This document shows, piece after piece, positions 37,007 through 45,844 of a stretch of 64,000 bases of DNA (its first letter is position 1; each line of letters begins with the position of its first letter). Source of the DNA: Undibacterium sp. KW1 (lineage in GTDB: Bacteria > Pseudomonadota > Gammaproteobacteria > Burkholderiales > Burkholderiaceae_D). The stretch covers positions 4,526,001 to 4,590,000 of the forward strand of contig NZ_AP018439.1 in NCBI RefSeq assembly GCF_009937955.1, read 5' to 3'. The translations under genes and the position numbers were made by a program. The notes beneath the pieces were generated by a model. It saw only the letters and a list, made by a program, of their open reading frames with translations. It did not search any database and had not been told where the DNA came from.

Positions 37007-37558
37007 GGCTGGTCCTTTTCAAAAAATTTCAAGCTAGGGATATGCAGAGGAAAAAAAATCCTCCAGAAATTTAAGTCAAATGTAAAATCTCAACTCTGTA
37101 TTCGGCTAAGTAACTGTTTATATCCTGGACCGCTGTTTTTCCAGCCAGGAACAAAGCCAGCTTAAGGAACATCAATTGCCACCCGCCTTGATGATCATCC
37201 AGCTAGATTTTTGCACCCTTGATGCAGGTAACCAGAAATCAAGAAAGCCCACAAGCTGTCCTCACAAGGCCAGCCTGGTGATGCTAAAAGTGACAATAAG
37301 AGACGGCGACATGCAGCACACATGAATATCAGCACGCAAACATCAGTCAACCAACCAATCAATATTTCTTATCACTATCATGGCAGATTACAAAACGGGA
37401 ATATTGATGTACGGCAATATTTTCACTACAAAAACGCATTAACGCCATGAATATTCTTTTAATTTTATGAAAATCTCAATTCAAATATAATAATCATAAT
37501 TATTATATTAAAAAGATAATTTAACATTAACTTGCAAAATATTCAGATGCGAGTTGTA
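37007..37558. other. intergenic region, AT-rich
   Basis: About 550 bp. The 37440-37530 stretch is extremely AT-rich. No gene recognised. Part probably contains the promoter of the chemoreceptor gene on the minus strand. Confidence 0.4.
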
Positions 37559-37588
37559 AAAAAACCAGAGCATCTGCCCTGGTTTTTT
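37559..37588 (-). terminator. rho-independent terminator after the EF-G paralogue
   Basis: AAAAAACCAG and CTGGTTTTTT form a 10-bp stem with A/T tracts at both ends, 75 bp after the stop of the EF-G-like gene on the minus strand. The symmetry makes it bidirectional in principle. Confidence 0.7.
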
Positions 37589-37663
37589 CATACTAACTTG
37601 CAGACAACAGACAAACCGGATTACAGCCCGCCTATCATCTGCAACTACTACAAACTACAAGGC

Positions 37664-39751
37664 TCATACAAACGAAGCCTCTTCCACATCACAAGCCGCA
37701 TGACGCGCATAGACCGAACTGGCAAACGCCCTGCCCTGTGACAGAGAACGCAAGTCATTCGTATGACCGAACAGCCTGGTCAGGGGCACATCGGCCACCA
37801 CTTCAACACGGCCTGTGTTTTCTGCGATGCCCAAAACGCGGCCGCTGCGTCTTTGCAAGTCACCGATGACATCGCCAGTGTTGATGGCGGGGGCATCAAC
37901 GGTCACTTTCATCACAGGTTCGAGCAAGACTGGTTTAGCCTTGCGCAAGCCTGCCAGCACGGCTTCCTTGGCGGCGATGATAAAGGCCATTTCATTACTA
38001 TCGACGGCATGGAAATCACCATCGAGCAAAGTAACTTTGACGCCTGTCACTTTTTGCCCCAGCGGGCCTTGCTGCATGGCCTGCTGTACGCCTTTTTCAA
38101 CAGCCGGGAAAAACGCCGTTGGTATCACGCCACCCTTGACGACATTGGCAAAGGCAAACTCACCGTCATCCAGCAGCTCAAGCCGCACGACCACGCGGGC
38201 ATACATGCCTTTGCCGCCGTTTTGCTTGTCCAGCTTGCCTTCTGCTTCGACCATAGGCAGGCCCATGGTTTCCTTGTAAGCCACATGCGGCGCACCGACA
38301 CGTATATCTACCGCAGCTTCGCGGCGTGCACGTTCCAGCACCACATCCAGATGCAATTCACCCATGCCCCACAAAATGGTCTCGCCAGTTTCGACATTGT
38401 TTTCCAGACGCAAAGACGGATCTTCACGACGGAACTTGTCCAGCGCTGCCAACATCTTTGCACGGTCAGTGCCACTGCCTGGTTCAACCGCCAGTGCCAC
38501 CACGGGCTCACCAGCATGGATGGATTCCAGTGTCCACGGTTGCGCCTTGCTGGACAAAGTTTGCCCCGTCAGCGCGTCTTTCAGGTTGGCGATGGCGATG
38601 ATACTGCCCGCGCCAGACTGCGTGGTACTGGTACGTTCATCCGCATGCACGACATACAAACGGCCTATGCGCACAGAACTATCCAGGCTGGCATTCCAGA
38701 TGGTTTCACCTTCATGCAGACTGCCGCCGTAAATACGCACAAACGCCAGCGAGCCATGCTCATCATGCGTGACCTTGAACACCAGCGCGGCCAGAGGATC
38801 AGTATCACCAGTTGCCACGGTCACACTGTTACCGTTCAAAGTCGCAACGGGAGCAGCGCGGTCATCAGGTGCAGGCAGCCAGGCTATCACGGCATCGAGC
38901 AACGGTTCTATACCTGCGTTTTTATACGCAGAACCGGCCAGCATGGGCGTGGCTTTTCTGGCCAGCGTCAGGGTACGCAAACCTTGCAAAATTTCTGCAT
39001 GAGTCAGCGTGTCGTTCGCCAGATAGGCATCCGTCAATGCATCACTCGCTTCTGCCGCAACCGAGGCTGCATACGCATACGCTGCCTGCGCTTGCGCCTG
39101 CAATTCTGCGGGCAGAGCCAGCACCGTCATATTGCCCTTGGCATCCCATTGCAGCAGACGCTGTTGCAAGACATCGATAACGCCACCAAACTCATCCGCC
39201 GCACCAACAGGTATCGCCAGCGGCACAGGGCGCGCACCCAGTTGCTTGCGCACCTGTTCCGTCACGCGGGCAAAGTCAGCACCAGTCTGGTCCATCTTGT
39301 TGACGAAGATGATCATGGGCACGCCATGTTTCTCGGCCTGATGCCAGACAGTCTCAGTCTGCGGCTGCACGCCAGCCACGCCAGACAAAACGGTGATAGC
39401 ACCGTCAAGCACGCGCAGAGAGCGCTCAACTTCGATCGCAAAGTCGATGTGGCCTGGCGTATCAATCAGCGTGAATTCATGACCGTTCCAGATGCAGCGG
39501 GTCGCCGCTGCACCAATGGTGATGCCGCGTTCTTTTTCCAGTGCCATGGTGTCCATGGTGGCATTGCCTTCATGGACTTCGCCAGTGCGGTGGATTTCGC
39601 CGGTTTTAAACAGGATGCGTTCAGACAGCGTAGTCTTGCCAGCGTCTATGTGCGCGATGATGCCAAAGTTGCGCCAGTTGTTACGCACATTACTGAGCGC
39701 AGAGTAAGCAGATGCCTTGTTGGAAGCGGCACGGGGTGTGGTGTTCGTCAT
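37664..39751 (-). CDS. elongation factor G-like translational GTPase (EF-G paralogue)
   Basis: A 695-residue GTPase. G1 is AHIDAGKTT (about 33-41), switch I carries RGITIGAAAT, G3 DTPGH, G4 NKMD and G5 GSAYKN; domains II to V follow with the EF-G C-terminal LFGHTNDLRSLSQGRA. Domain IV is about normal length. It shows several differences from housekeeping EF-G, such as an Ala/Thr-rich N-terminal extension (MTNTTPRAAS) and an unusual tail ending CDVEEASFV. It is not next to the str operon (rpsL-rpsG-tuf), so it is more likely a paralogue (EF-G2 or a specialised relative) than the main fusA. Confidence 0.85.
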   Translation of the reverse strand: MTNTTPRAASNKASAYSALSNVRNNWRNFGIIAHIDAGKTTLSERILFKTGEIHRTGEVHEGNATMDTMALEKERGITIGAAATRCIWNGHEFTLIDTPGHIDFAIEVERSLRVLDGAITVLSGVAGVQPQTETVWHQAEKHGVPMIIFVNKMDQTGADFARVTEQVRKQLGARPVPLAIPVGAADEFGGVIDVLQQRLLQWDAKGNMTVLALPAELQAQAQAAYAYAASVAAEASDALTDAYLANDTLTHAEILQGLRTLTLARKATPMLAGSAYKNAGIEPLLDAVIAWLPAPDDRAAPVATLNGNSVTVATGDTDPLAALVFKVTHDEHGSLAFVRIYGGSLHEGETIWNASLDSSVRIGRLYVVHADERTSTTQSGAGSIIAIANLKDALTGQTLSSKAQPWTLESIHAGEPVVALAVEPGSGTDRAKMLAALDKFRREDPSLRLENNVETGETILWGMGELHLDVVLERARREAAVDIRVGAPHVAYKETMGLPMVEAEGKLDKQNGGKGMYARVVVRLELLDDGEFAFANVVKGGVIPTAFFPAVEKGVQQAMQQGPLGQKVTGVKVTLLDGDFHAVDSNEMAFIIAAKEAVLAGLRKAKPVLLEPVMKVTVDAPAINTGDVIGDLQRRSGRVLGIAENTGRVEVVADVPLTRLFGHTNDLRSLSQGRAFASSVYARHAACDVEEASFV

Positions 39752-39962
39752 GATGATCTTTCATAGCGAGCGGTCGTGGGGTTGTCTTGGTGACAGCGCC
39801 GCGGGGCCATGCGACCACCCTTATTTCAGTGGACCCGCGCGCGTTCTACATCTGCTGACTTCATGTTATATGGCTCCTCAATGAGAGAGTGACTGGTTCA
39901 AAGTACACTACAAAGTGCTGACTAAAATGGTGCTGAGTTTTTGGATATCAAGTTCAATACTT

Positions 39963-40087
39963 TTGGAACATTTGGATAAGCGTAGCGAGCGGTGCTAGTT
40001 TGAGTAAAGAAGCGCAACCGTACTAAAGTACGGTGAGCATCGCAGACTCAAAATCGCGCCGCGCAGTAGCTTATACAATTGTTCCAA
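39963..40087. mobile_element. 125-bp palindromic MITE-like element
   Basis: TTGGAACA at 39963-39970 is inverted at 40080-40087 and the whole 125 bp folds, without gaps, into one imperfect hairpin of about 60 pairs with centre CCGTACTAAAGTACGG. No clear target duplication is seen. The core is the reverse complement of that in the element at 46664-46766. It lies upstream of the EF-G-like gene and before an orphan terminator. Confidence 0.65.
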
Positions 40088-40100
40088 CATGGAAAACAAA

Positions 40101-40129
40101 AAAGGCCCTTGTGGGCCTTTGTTTTTTTT
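40101..40129. terminator. strong bidirectional rho-independent terminator
   Basis: AAAGGCCC-TTGT-GGGCCTTT with a T-run (TTTTTTTT) after and an A-run before it. It does not follow any gene found on either strand: the nearest upstream start is the minus-strand EF-G gene at 39751. Confidence 0.65.
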
Positions 40130-40173
40130 CTGATGCTATCTGATCAGAGTTTCAACGGGCACACATCAGCGGC

Positions 40174-40199
40174 CCCGGGATGTCGTCTGACATGCCGGG
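40174..40199. other. strong stem-loop
   Basis: CCCGGGATGTC and GACATGCCGGG pair across a 4-base loop, with one mismatch. Position between terminator and toxin-antitoxin genes suggests a structured leader or non-coding RNA, unproven. Confidence 0.5.
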
Positions 40200-40410
40200 A
40201 GGGCGGAGGTAAAAAAGAGTATGCTCAGTGTTTTCATCTCTACAGAATAATCCTGTTTTTATCGATTGTCAAATGGGGTAGCAAAAGGCTCATGCACCAG
40301 ATAAAGCTCGCCAGAAATCATGCTTACGCATATTTATTTAATGTTATTTGCATATTTATTAGATAAAATGCATAATTAAGCCATCAAATACATTAAGCAG
40401 AAAGTGTTTT

Positions 40411-40872
40411 ATGAGCAACAATACCATAGACACTGCCATGGCCAAGCGCATGGTCGATGCCTCTGCCATACAGGGTGCGTCCATCATAGGGCAGCCAGGT
40501 GGCTGGGGCGTCATGCTGAAATTCGGTGTCACAGAAAAACCTCTGGGCGCACAAAGAACCGACCAGCCGCGCGTGTGGCGCTCACTTGACCGCTGCATGG
40601 ATTACCTGAAAACCGAACTACATATCACCCGCGTTGATTTGCTCGATGCCAGCAATCATAGCGATGCAGCAGATAAGGCCACTGTCCGCACCGATACCTC
40701 CGAACGCATGCGCCAGGCACATGCGGCAGCCGCTCACGACAAATGGTTTCGCGAGCAGGTGCAAGCTTCGCTGGATGACCCTGCACCTGGTATCGCAAAC
40801 GAAGATGTCAAACAAAAATTTGCCGCCAGGCGCGCAGCATTGAAGCAGCGTATCGCGGGTAACAAAGCTTGA
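40411..40872 (+). CDS. antitoxin-like protein (PaaA/ParD-type tail) with extra N-terminal domain
   Basis: A 153-residue protein. The last ~45 residues (HDKWFREQVQASLDDPAPGI…) resemble the stability-determinant/PaaA-type antitoxins that wrap ParE toxins. The first ~95 residues (MAKRMVDASAIQGASIIGQP…) form an additional domain I do not recognise, with Trp-rich segments (GGWGVMLKFG, RVWRSLDRCMDYLK). Free PaaA-type antitoxins are usually about 60-90 residues, so this is enlarged. The next gene, a ParE/RelE-like toxin, starts at a TTG that overlaps the stop. AT-rich promoter-like DNA (40320-40400) lies upstream. Confidence 0.75.
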   Translation: MSNNTIDTAMAKRMVDASAIQGASIIGQPGGWGVMLKFGVTEKPLGAQRTDQPRVWRSLDRCMDYLKTELHITRVDLLDASNHSDAADKATVRTDTSERMRQAHAAAAHDKWFREQVQASLDDPAPGIANEDVKQKFAARRAALKQRIAGNKA

Positions 40873-41141
40873 AGCTCATCTGGAAATCACTCGCGCTGGC
40901 AGATCGCGAGCGTATCATGGACTACATCGCAGAAGACAAACCACAAGCCGCAATTGATCTTGATGAATCCTTTGAGCACACGGCAGATCAGTTTTTGCTC
41001 AACCCACGCATGTACAAACCTGGCCGTGTCAAAAAAACGCGTGAAGCAGTCGTTCATCCCAACTACATCATGGTGTATGCAATTGAGGGCGACACCATCA
41101 GCATACTTAGAGTTTTGCATAGCGCGCAGGCGTGGCCTTGA
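40869..41141 (+). CDS. ParE/RelE-family toxin
   Basis: A 90-residue toxin of the ParE/RelE superfamily: MKLIWKSLALADRERIMDYI helix start, VHPNYIMVYAIEGD strand and ISILRVLHSAQAWP end, as in ParE-type toxins. It starts with TTG overlapping the antitoxin stop (TTGA), the usual coupling in type II modules. It would inhibit gyrase (ParE type) or cleave mRNA (RelE type); sequence favours ParE because of the Arg/His pattern but does not settle it. Confidence 0.85.
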   Translation: MKLIWKSLALADRERIMDYIAEDKPQAAIDLDESFEHTADQFLLNPRMYKPGRVKKTREAVVHPNYIMVYAIEGDTISILRVLHSAQAWP

Positions 41142-41252
41142 ATGGTAACTGCGTCAAAATAAGGTTCGCTATAGCACATCAACTTTGATGCTATAAAATA
41201 TAAATGGCCCTCTGGTCCCTTTGCAATCAAGCGACTTACCCTCGCAGCCAGT

Positions 41253-41460
41253 GTAGGTACGATTAGTGCAACGTAATCGTACGCATGCTGTGCCGCAAAT
41301 GACTATAGGTCACAAGCAAGTTCCGTGTCCGCTACTTATTCATTTCAACGTGAGTGAAATGCATGCATGATGGAGTCACATAAAATGCCCTAGATTATCA
41401 AGCAGTATAGGGAGTTGCAGCCAACCATTCGTACGATTACGTTGCACTAATCGTACCTAC
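41253..41460. repeat. 208-bp region bounded by perfect 31-bp inverted repeats
   Basis: The 31 bp from GTAGGTACGATTAG onwards at 41253-41283 is repeated exactly in inverted orientation at 41430-41460. Each arm is itself partly palindromic. The 146-bp interior has no gene. The right arm abuts a truncated gene, so the element may have inserted in it or mediated a rearrangement. No target duplication seen. Confidence 0.75.
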
Positions 41461-41462
41461 GT

Positions 41463-41921
41463 GCTTATGAACTCGACAGCCATATCGCCCTTACCCATTG
41501 CGTGGCAGCCAGGTTGCGCGAGGCAGGCGCAGATGTCAGCATCCATATCCTGCCCTTCCCCGAATTTGGCCCCTACGGCTGGCGGGATTGGGCGGACGTG
41601 GTGATTGCCGGAGATGTGCTCGACAATGATATGGAATTTGGCCTGTATAGCTGGTTGGCCGGAGAATCGCTGGTCAAGCAAATGATGGACAAAGCGGCCC
41701 GCACCTGGCTCGCGCAAGCCAGTACAAAAATCGCCGCAGAGGAAGACGCGACAAAGCGCGCTGCACTCATCGAAGCCTGCTTCGCCCGCATGGTAGAACA
41801 AGCCTGGATACTCCCCATGCGCCACACCCGCCACGGCATAGACTATGGCCCGCAACTCGGCGGCGTGCCCCTGGCGCGTTGCGGCTGGATGGATTTTCGC
41901 AAGCTATGGTTGCGGCCTTAA
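41463..41921 (+). pseudogene. 5'-truncated SgrR-like/solute-binding-domain gene
   Basis: An open frame begins immediately after the right 31-bp repeat and encodes about 150 residues resembling the C-terminal part of SgrR-type regulators with an SBP5 domain: AARLREAGADVSIH, ADVVIAGDVLDNDMEFGLYSWL, WILPMRHTRH and the GWMDFRKLWLRP end. The N-terminal DNA-binding part is missing and no homologous sequence lies upstream of the repeat. A GTG at 41502 could start a fragment but it would lack a complete domain. Likely non-functional. Confidence 0.6.
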
Positions 41922-41931
41922 AAAATTACAA

Positions 41932-42013
41932 GTAGGGTGCGCCGTGCGCACCGTTTTTTCGGGGAAATTTATTTTCTCGTCATATCAAACGCGGTGCGCA
42001 CGGCGCACCCTAC
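41932..42013. repeat. GTAGGGTGCGC… inverted pair
   Basis: A perfect 22-bp inverted repeat (arms 41932-41953 and 41992-42013, GTAGGGTGCGCCGTGCGCAC…) around a 38-bp spacer. A similar pair is at 53228-53339. It lies just after the SgrR-like remnant and could act as a terminator. Confidence 0.7.
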
Positions 42014-42308
42014 CAGCGTGATCACAGGAACTTATATCTATGACCCACTCCTTGCAAATTCCCGGTCTCCTTAAACGCTGTGATTGCCTACCGCGCAGGT
42101 ATTTACCTAACCCGTAGCAAGCACACCTGCATAAGTAAAGCGCATCAATATGCAATGAAATCCTGATGATTGTGATCAGGTATTGAATATGCAATTTTTT
42201 AATGCCATGCTAAGCTATGTACATCTTTTTAGATAACTGTAACGGTTGAAAGCAAACTACGAAACAGCAACCGGCAATTGCAGTGCGAAATTTTCAAAAT
42301 CAATCGCC

Positions 42309-42719
42309 ATGAAAAAAACTTACAACGATGCCGAGTTTTTCTTGATACTCCATATGGCGACCATTCTCGTTCTGGAAGGCGGGCAACTCCTGGGCGTAGA
42401 TTGGACTTTTGGCAAGGATAATGCTTTTGGGCGTATGCTGACACACCCGGGGCTGGTGGCGATACATCTGCTTTTTTCTTCCAGCCTGTTGTTTTTATTC
42501 TGGCTCAAGAATGAAAAAACTTACAAACTCATGTACTGCATTGCATTGTGCGCCTGTATCTACGGTGCTTTTATTTCCTTTGCCGTTTCTATCGGTATAG
42601 ATTTTGCATTGATGCTTGGTGCCGCCGGTATGATCCGTTATAGCTCTCCCCTGGCGTTTCCTGACGGCTTCGGTATGTTTGCAAAACCCATCCATCGCGC
42701 TGATGAAGATGGAAAATGA
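42309..42719 (+). CDS. hypothetical membrane protein, paralogue of 43637-44047
   Basis: A 136-residue protein with four hydrophobic segments (about 9-28, 43-65, 75-92, 95-110). It shares HPGL/HPGFA, a WLKNEKTYKLM / WKKNEKTYRFM motif and the total layout with the protein at 43637. ATG 42309 is chosen by alignment with it; the open sequence from 42246 is not conserved. No family recognised. Confidence 0.65.
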   Translation: MKKTYNDAEFFLILHMATILVLEGGQLLGVDWTFGKDNAFGRMLTHPGLVAIHLLFSSSLLFLFWLKNEKTYKLMYCIALCACIYGAFISFAVSIGIDFALMLGAAGMIRYSSPLAFPDGFGMFAKPIHRADEDGK

Positions 42720-42755
42720 ACCTGACATACCCCATGCAATAACCCGAATACCCAG

Positions 42756-43610
42756 ATGCAGACAAAAACACATTACCGCCACGGCTATCACATCATCGTA
42801 TGGACAGATATCTTCGATCCCTCACTGACAACACTGATCCAGAGTTGCCCTGAACTGGTTATGGGGCAGCATGTGGCGATTGCTGCTTGTGATGGCGGCC
42901 ATTACCTGCCTGATCAGGCAGAAATGGCAAGAGGCTGGACGCTGAACAATAAGCTGGCTGTCAGCCCGCGCGTGCAAAGCATAGCCGATTTGCCGACGCC
43001 GGGTTTTGATGAATGGTATGTGTATGAGGGTGAGACACCTCGTGCGCAGCATGCTATATCGGTGAATCACTTTGAGTTTTCGGTACTTGATGAGCAAAGT
43101 GAGCAAGCGCGGGTTTTCTGGTCACAAGTCGAGAGTTTCCAGCCTTTGCATGTATTGGGGGCTGGTGCAGGTTCCATGTTTGTACTCAGCCGTGATGAGC
43201 AGATTCACAGGCAATTACAAAAAATATTCATCATGCACACTGACATACCAGATCCCGCAGCGTTTTTCCTCGCGCTTGGCGGGCTGCATGATGCCAGGTT
43301 TCGTGCGAGCGCAAATCCATCTGGCAAAATATTGACGCTAGAGGTAGATGACATCAATATCAACTTGCTAGGTCTGCCTGGATATCAGGGAAAAGAGCCG
43401 GCCCTCTTCATTTTCTCAAATGTGGCAGGCTTAGATATGGATTATGATGTCGATGATGCCAGCAATTGCCGTATCTACGACATGGAAATAAATACAGAAT
43501 GGGATGCACGCAGAAGCACAATGAACATTTCCATATCCCCGGGTGGCAGGCTGTCTTTTCTATTTTCAACTGTAAAACGCGCAAAATACTTGAGCAAGCC
43601 TCAGCCTTGA
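42756..43610 (+). CDS. hypothetical protein
   Basis: A 284-residue soluble protein between the two paralogous membrane proteins, starting 36 bp after the first and ending 26 bp before the second. Mixed alpha/beta, with repeated HVLGAGAGSMFVLSRD and EVDDININLLG segments. No signal peptide. Function unknown; arrangement suggests an operon or duplicated cassette. Confidence 0.6.
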   Translation: MQTKTHYRHGYHIIVWTDIFDPSLTTLIQSCPELVMGQHVAIAACDGGHYLPDQAEMARGWTLNNKLAVSPRVQSIADLPTPGFDEWYVYEGETPRAQHAISVNHFEFSVLDEQSEQARVFWSQVESFQPLHVLGAGAGSMFVLSRDEQIHRQLQKIFIMHTDIPDPAAFFLALGGLHDARFRASANPSGKILTLEVDDININLLGLPGYQGKEPALFIFSNVAGLDMDYDVDDASNCRIYDMEINTEWDARRSTMNISISPGGRLSFLFSTVKRAKYLSKPQP

Positions 43611-43636
43611 TCATTGACCATACAGAAAAAATCTAC

Positions 43637-44047
43637 ATGAAAAACACCCGCAACAGTGCATTGATCTTTCTGTCTTTTCACATTGTGACTACTTTGGCAC
43701 TTATCACCGGGCAGCTCATGGGCGTACATTGGCCATATTTAAGTGAACGCCAACTGATGAGGCTAGAAATTCACCCTGGCTTTGCGCTTGCTTCCATTTT
43801 TGTTTCATTACTCCTGCTGGTCTTGCTGTGGAAAAAAAACGAGAAAACATACCGATTCATGCACGCTCTTGCCCTTGCTGCCCTTGTCTATGGCGTTTTT
43901 CTTATGGTGACCCACATGCTGGTCTTTGGGTTTCTGTTGGCCTATGGTGCTGTATGTATTATCCGTTTTAGCACGCCTTATGGATGGCAGCGTGTGAATA
44001 ATTTTTTTGCCCATCCTGGCCATCATACTGGTGAAAATGGACAGTAA
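43637..44047 (+). CDS. hypothetical membrane protein, paralogue of 42309-42719
   Basis: A 136-residue protein with four hydrophobic segments. It shares WKKNEKTYRF with the upstream copy and begins at ATG 43637. The C-terminal tail (HPGHHTGENGQ) is rich in His. Function unknown. Confidence 0.65.
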   Translation: MKNTRNSALIFLSFHIVTTLALITGQLMGVHWPYLSERQLMRLEIHPGFALASIFVSLLLLVLLWKKNEKTYRFMHALALAALVYGVFLMVTHMLVFGFLLAYGAVCIIRFSTPYGWQRVNNFFAHPGHHTGENGQ

Positions 44048-44119
44048 GCGCGTCTGTTAACAGGATGACAGAGTCAGATACCTTTACATTGCTGTTATTG
44101 AACACAGACAAAAAACTGC

Positions 44120-44455
44120 ATGGCCGAGATACTCCATTGCCTTAGCGCGAGGCCCGTAAAACTGGTTTCCAGCGGCATTGCTTATGAACCAGCGCCTGTC
44201 ATCCATATTGATGTCTGTGAAGGTGAGCAGGTCGTGGCCGCTGCCCGTATCATGTATCCTTACCATGGCAGCATGCTGGGTAACAGCACCAATAAAGCAG
44301 AAGAAGAGCTTGAGCTGGAGGTGCTGACGCTGTTCAGCAAAGGTTTGCTGCCATTAACACTGGGGCGCGTGATGGAACTCAGGCAAGTGATGCAATCGAT
44401 AGGGCATCACGAGATCACCCCCATGTATCAACACCCGGCAGAGGTGGATGGCTGA
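44120..44455 (+). CDS. hypothetical protein
   Basis: A 111-residue soluble protein (MAEILHCLSARPVKLVSSGI start). No family recognised. Composition is protein-like, and it follows the membrane-protein genes on the same strand. Confidence 0.5.
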   Translation: MAEILHCLSARPVKLVSSGIAYEPAPVIHIDVCEGEQVVAAARIMYPYHGSMLGNSTNKAEEELELEVLTLFSKGLLPLTLGRVMELRQVMQSIGHHEITPMYQHPAEVDG

Positions 44456-44471
44456 ATGGCGGTATTGCTTT

Positions 44472-44672
44472 TTACTCCACCCCATTCTCAAAGTCAGTAA
44501 TGACCTGGTCAAAGAAAGCACGCAGGCAGGCGGTTGAACAAAAAAAGGCATCACCGATATTCTCGAACAACGTCAACCCTTTTCCAGAGGCATTCACGCC
44601 ATGGTCGCACAAATGGACTGATTTAATCACGTCAGCTGGTCCAAAAGAATCGGTGTTGCCAATTCTTTCCAT
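44472..44672 (-). CDS. possible small Cys-containing protein (66 residues)
   Basis: A minus-strand frame encoding a short protein with VHLCDHGVNASG and FFCSTACLRAFFDQVI segments. The CxxH…C…C spacing with the 'F-CSTACLRAF' ending resembles a treble-clef or zinc-ribbon fragment such as those in small zinc-binding proteins. It is more protein-like than the competing + strand frame at 44500. No ribosome-binding site is visible. Start uncertain; the frame is open a few codons further. Confidence 0.4.
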   Translation of the reverse strand: MERIGNTDSFGPADVIKSVHLCDHGVNASGKGLTLFENIGDAFFCSTACLRAFFDQVITDFENGVE

Positions 44673-44851
44673 CGCACTGAAAGTCAGGCAGGCAAATTTT
44701 CAATTGTTAGACTTGCCGCAGTGACCGCAGCAGCCATTGGCGGGAAAGAACCCGGCTGTCTTGTGTGTTTTTAACGGGTACTTCATATTTTCAAGAGATA
44801 TCTTTCAACATATCAAGTGACGGCACAGATCAACATGCTCAGGAAAAAACA

Positions 44852-45664
44852 CTAAGTAATGGCAGTCTCACTTTCCTCAGCCTGCTTCAAAACCTTTGCC
44901 GCCGCCACATATTTGGGCCGCCAGAACCAGAACAGTATCGCCCCTAGCGGGAAACCTGCCGTTAGCACGGACGGTGCATATTTGCTCATCGTCATCAAGG
45001 CTGCACCAAACAGCTGGAATTGCAACAGATTCAAGCGATATTCGCCAGATGTCCAGTTCATTTGAATTGCACCTACGCTCAGGATAATGAATACAATCCA
45101 CAACCATTTGCGTTTGGGGATCGGGGTCTTGATGCAGACGATCAGTGTGACGATTATGAACAGCGGGATACAGACGGTAGCAATCAATACCAGGTAGTGC
45201 AATACCGATTTGCCAGACAAGGTGAAGCGGTTCAGCTCTTCTTGCGAGCCATTGGCCTTGTGAACGCTAAAGGCGGTCACGATTAACTGCGTATCGATGC
45301 GTTTCAAGGCCACAAAACCTACGGCCCAGCCATACTTCGTATGGTATTCGAAAGTGAAATTGCCGGTCCAGACGCCATTGATGATATTGACTTGTGAACC
45401 GATCAGTTCAGTCGATAATATCTCACCACCAGGAAAATAAGCACTGATACGCAGTAAATTATCGTCAGTCACTGTTGGCAGCAATTCTGGATCCAGCTTA
45501 CTCTTCACATAGGCAAAATCATTGTCATGCACATGCTGGAGATAATCTTTTGCGAAAGCAGATTCTTCTTTGGGTATCAGCTTGTCTTCAAGAAAACCTG
45601 CTGAGGATAATGCAGAGATGCTTAATAATGCCATCAGCAGAATGGCCTTGATGAAGTTGCGCAT
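44852..45664 (-). CDS. hypothetical membrane protein with signal peptide
   Basis: A 270-residue protein with an N-terminal signal (AILLMALLSISALSSAG), a soluble extracytoplasmic domain (about 25-145) and four or five C-terminal hydrophobic segments (about 150-260), ending in a charged tail. No known family recognised. Stands alone. Confidence 0.6.
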   Translation of the reverse strand: MRNFIKAILLMALLSISALSSAGFLEDKLIPKEESAFAKDYLQHVHDNDFAYVKSKLDPELLPTVTDDNLLRISAYFPGGEILSTELIGSQVNIINGVWTGNFTFEYHTKYGWAVGFVALKRIDTQLIVTAFSVHKANGSQEELNRFTLSGKSVLHYLVLIATVCIPLFIIVTLIVCIKTPIPKRKWLWIVFIILSVGAIQMNWTSGEYRLNLLQFQLFGAALMTMSKYAPSVLTAGFPLGAILFWFWRPKYVAAAKVLKQAEESETAIT

Positions 45665-45844
45665 GAGTTTGTTTTTTTTTGCCGGAAGAAAAGGAAATTG
45701 GTTTGCAACCTATTCTAAAACAAAAGACGCGACATCAATTTATTTTATGTATCCACCAACTATGATTTCATTTGGCGCGATGTGCAGAATTTTTTTGAAT
45801 CACTTCCACAAAACTGTGATTGTACTTCTTAGCATCATCCTAGC

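Noticed and set aside
37763..39766. A 667-codon open frame on the + strand
   Set aside because: It is the antisense of the EF-G-like gene, whose GTPase motifs are unmistakable. The open frame follows from the codon usage of the real gene.
41253..41460. Complete insertion sequence
   Set aside because: The 146-bp interior has no transposase frame and no target duplication was found.
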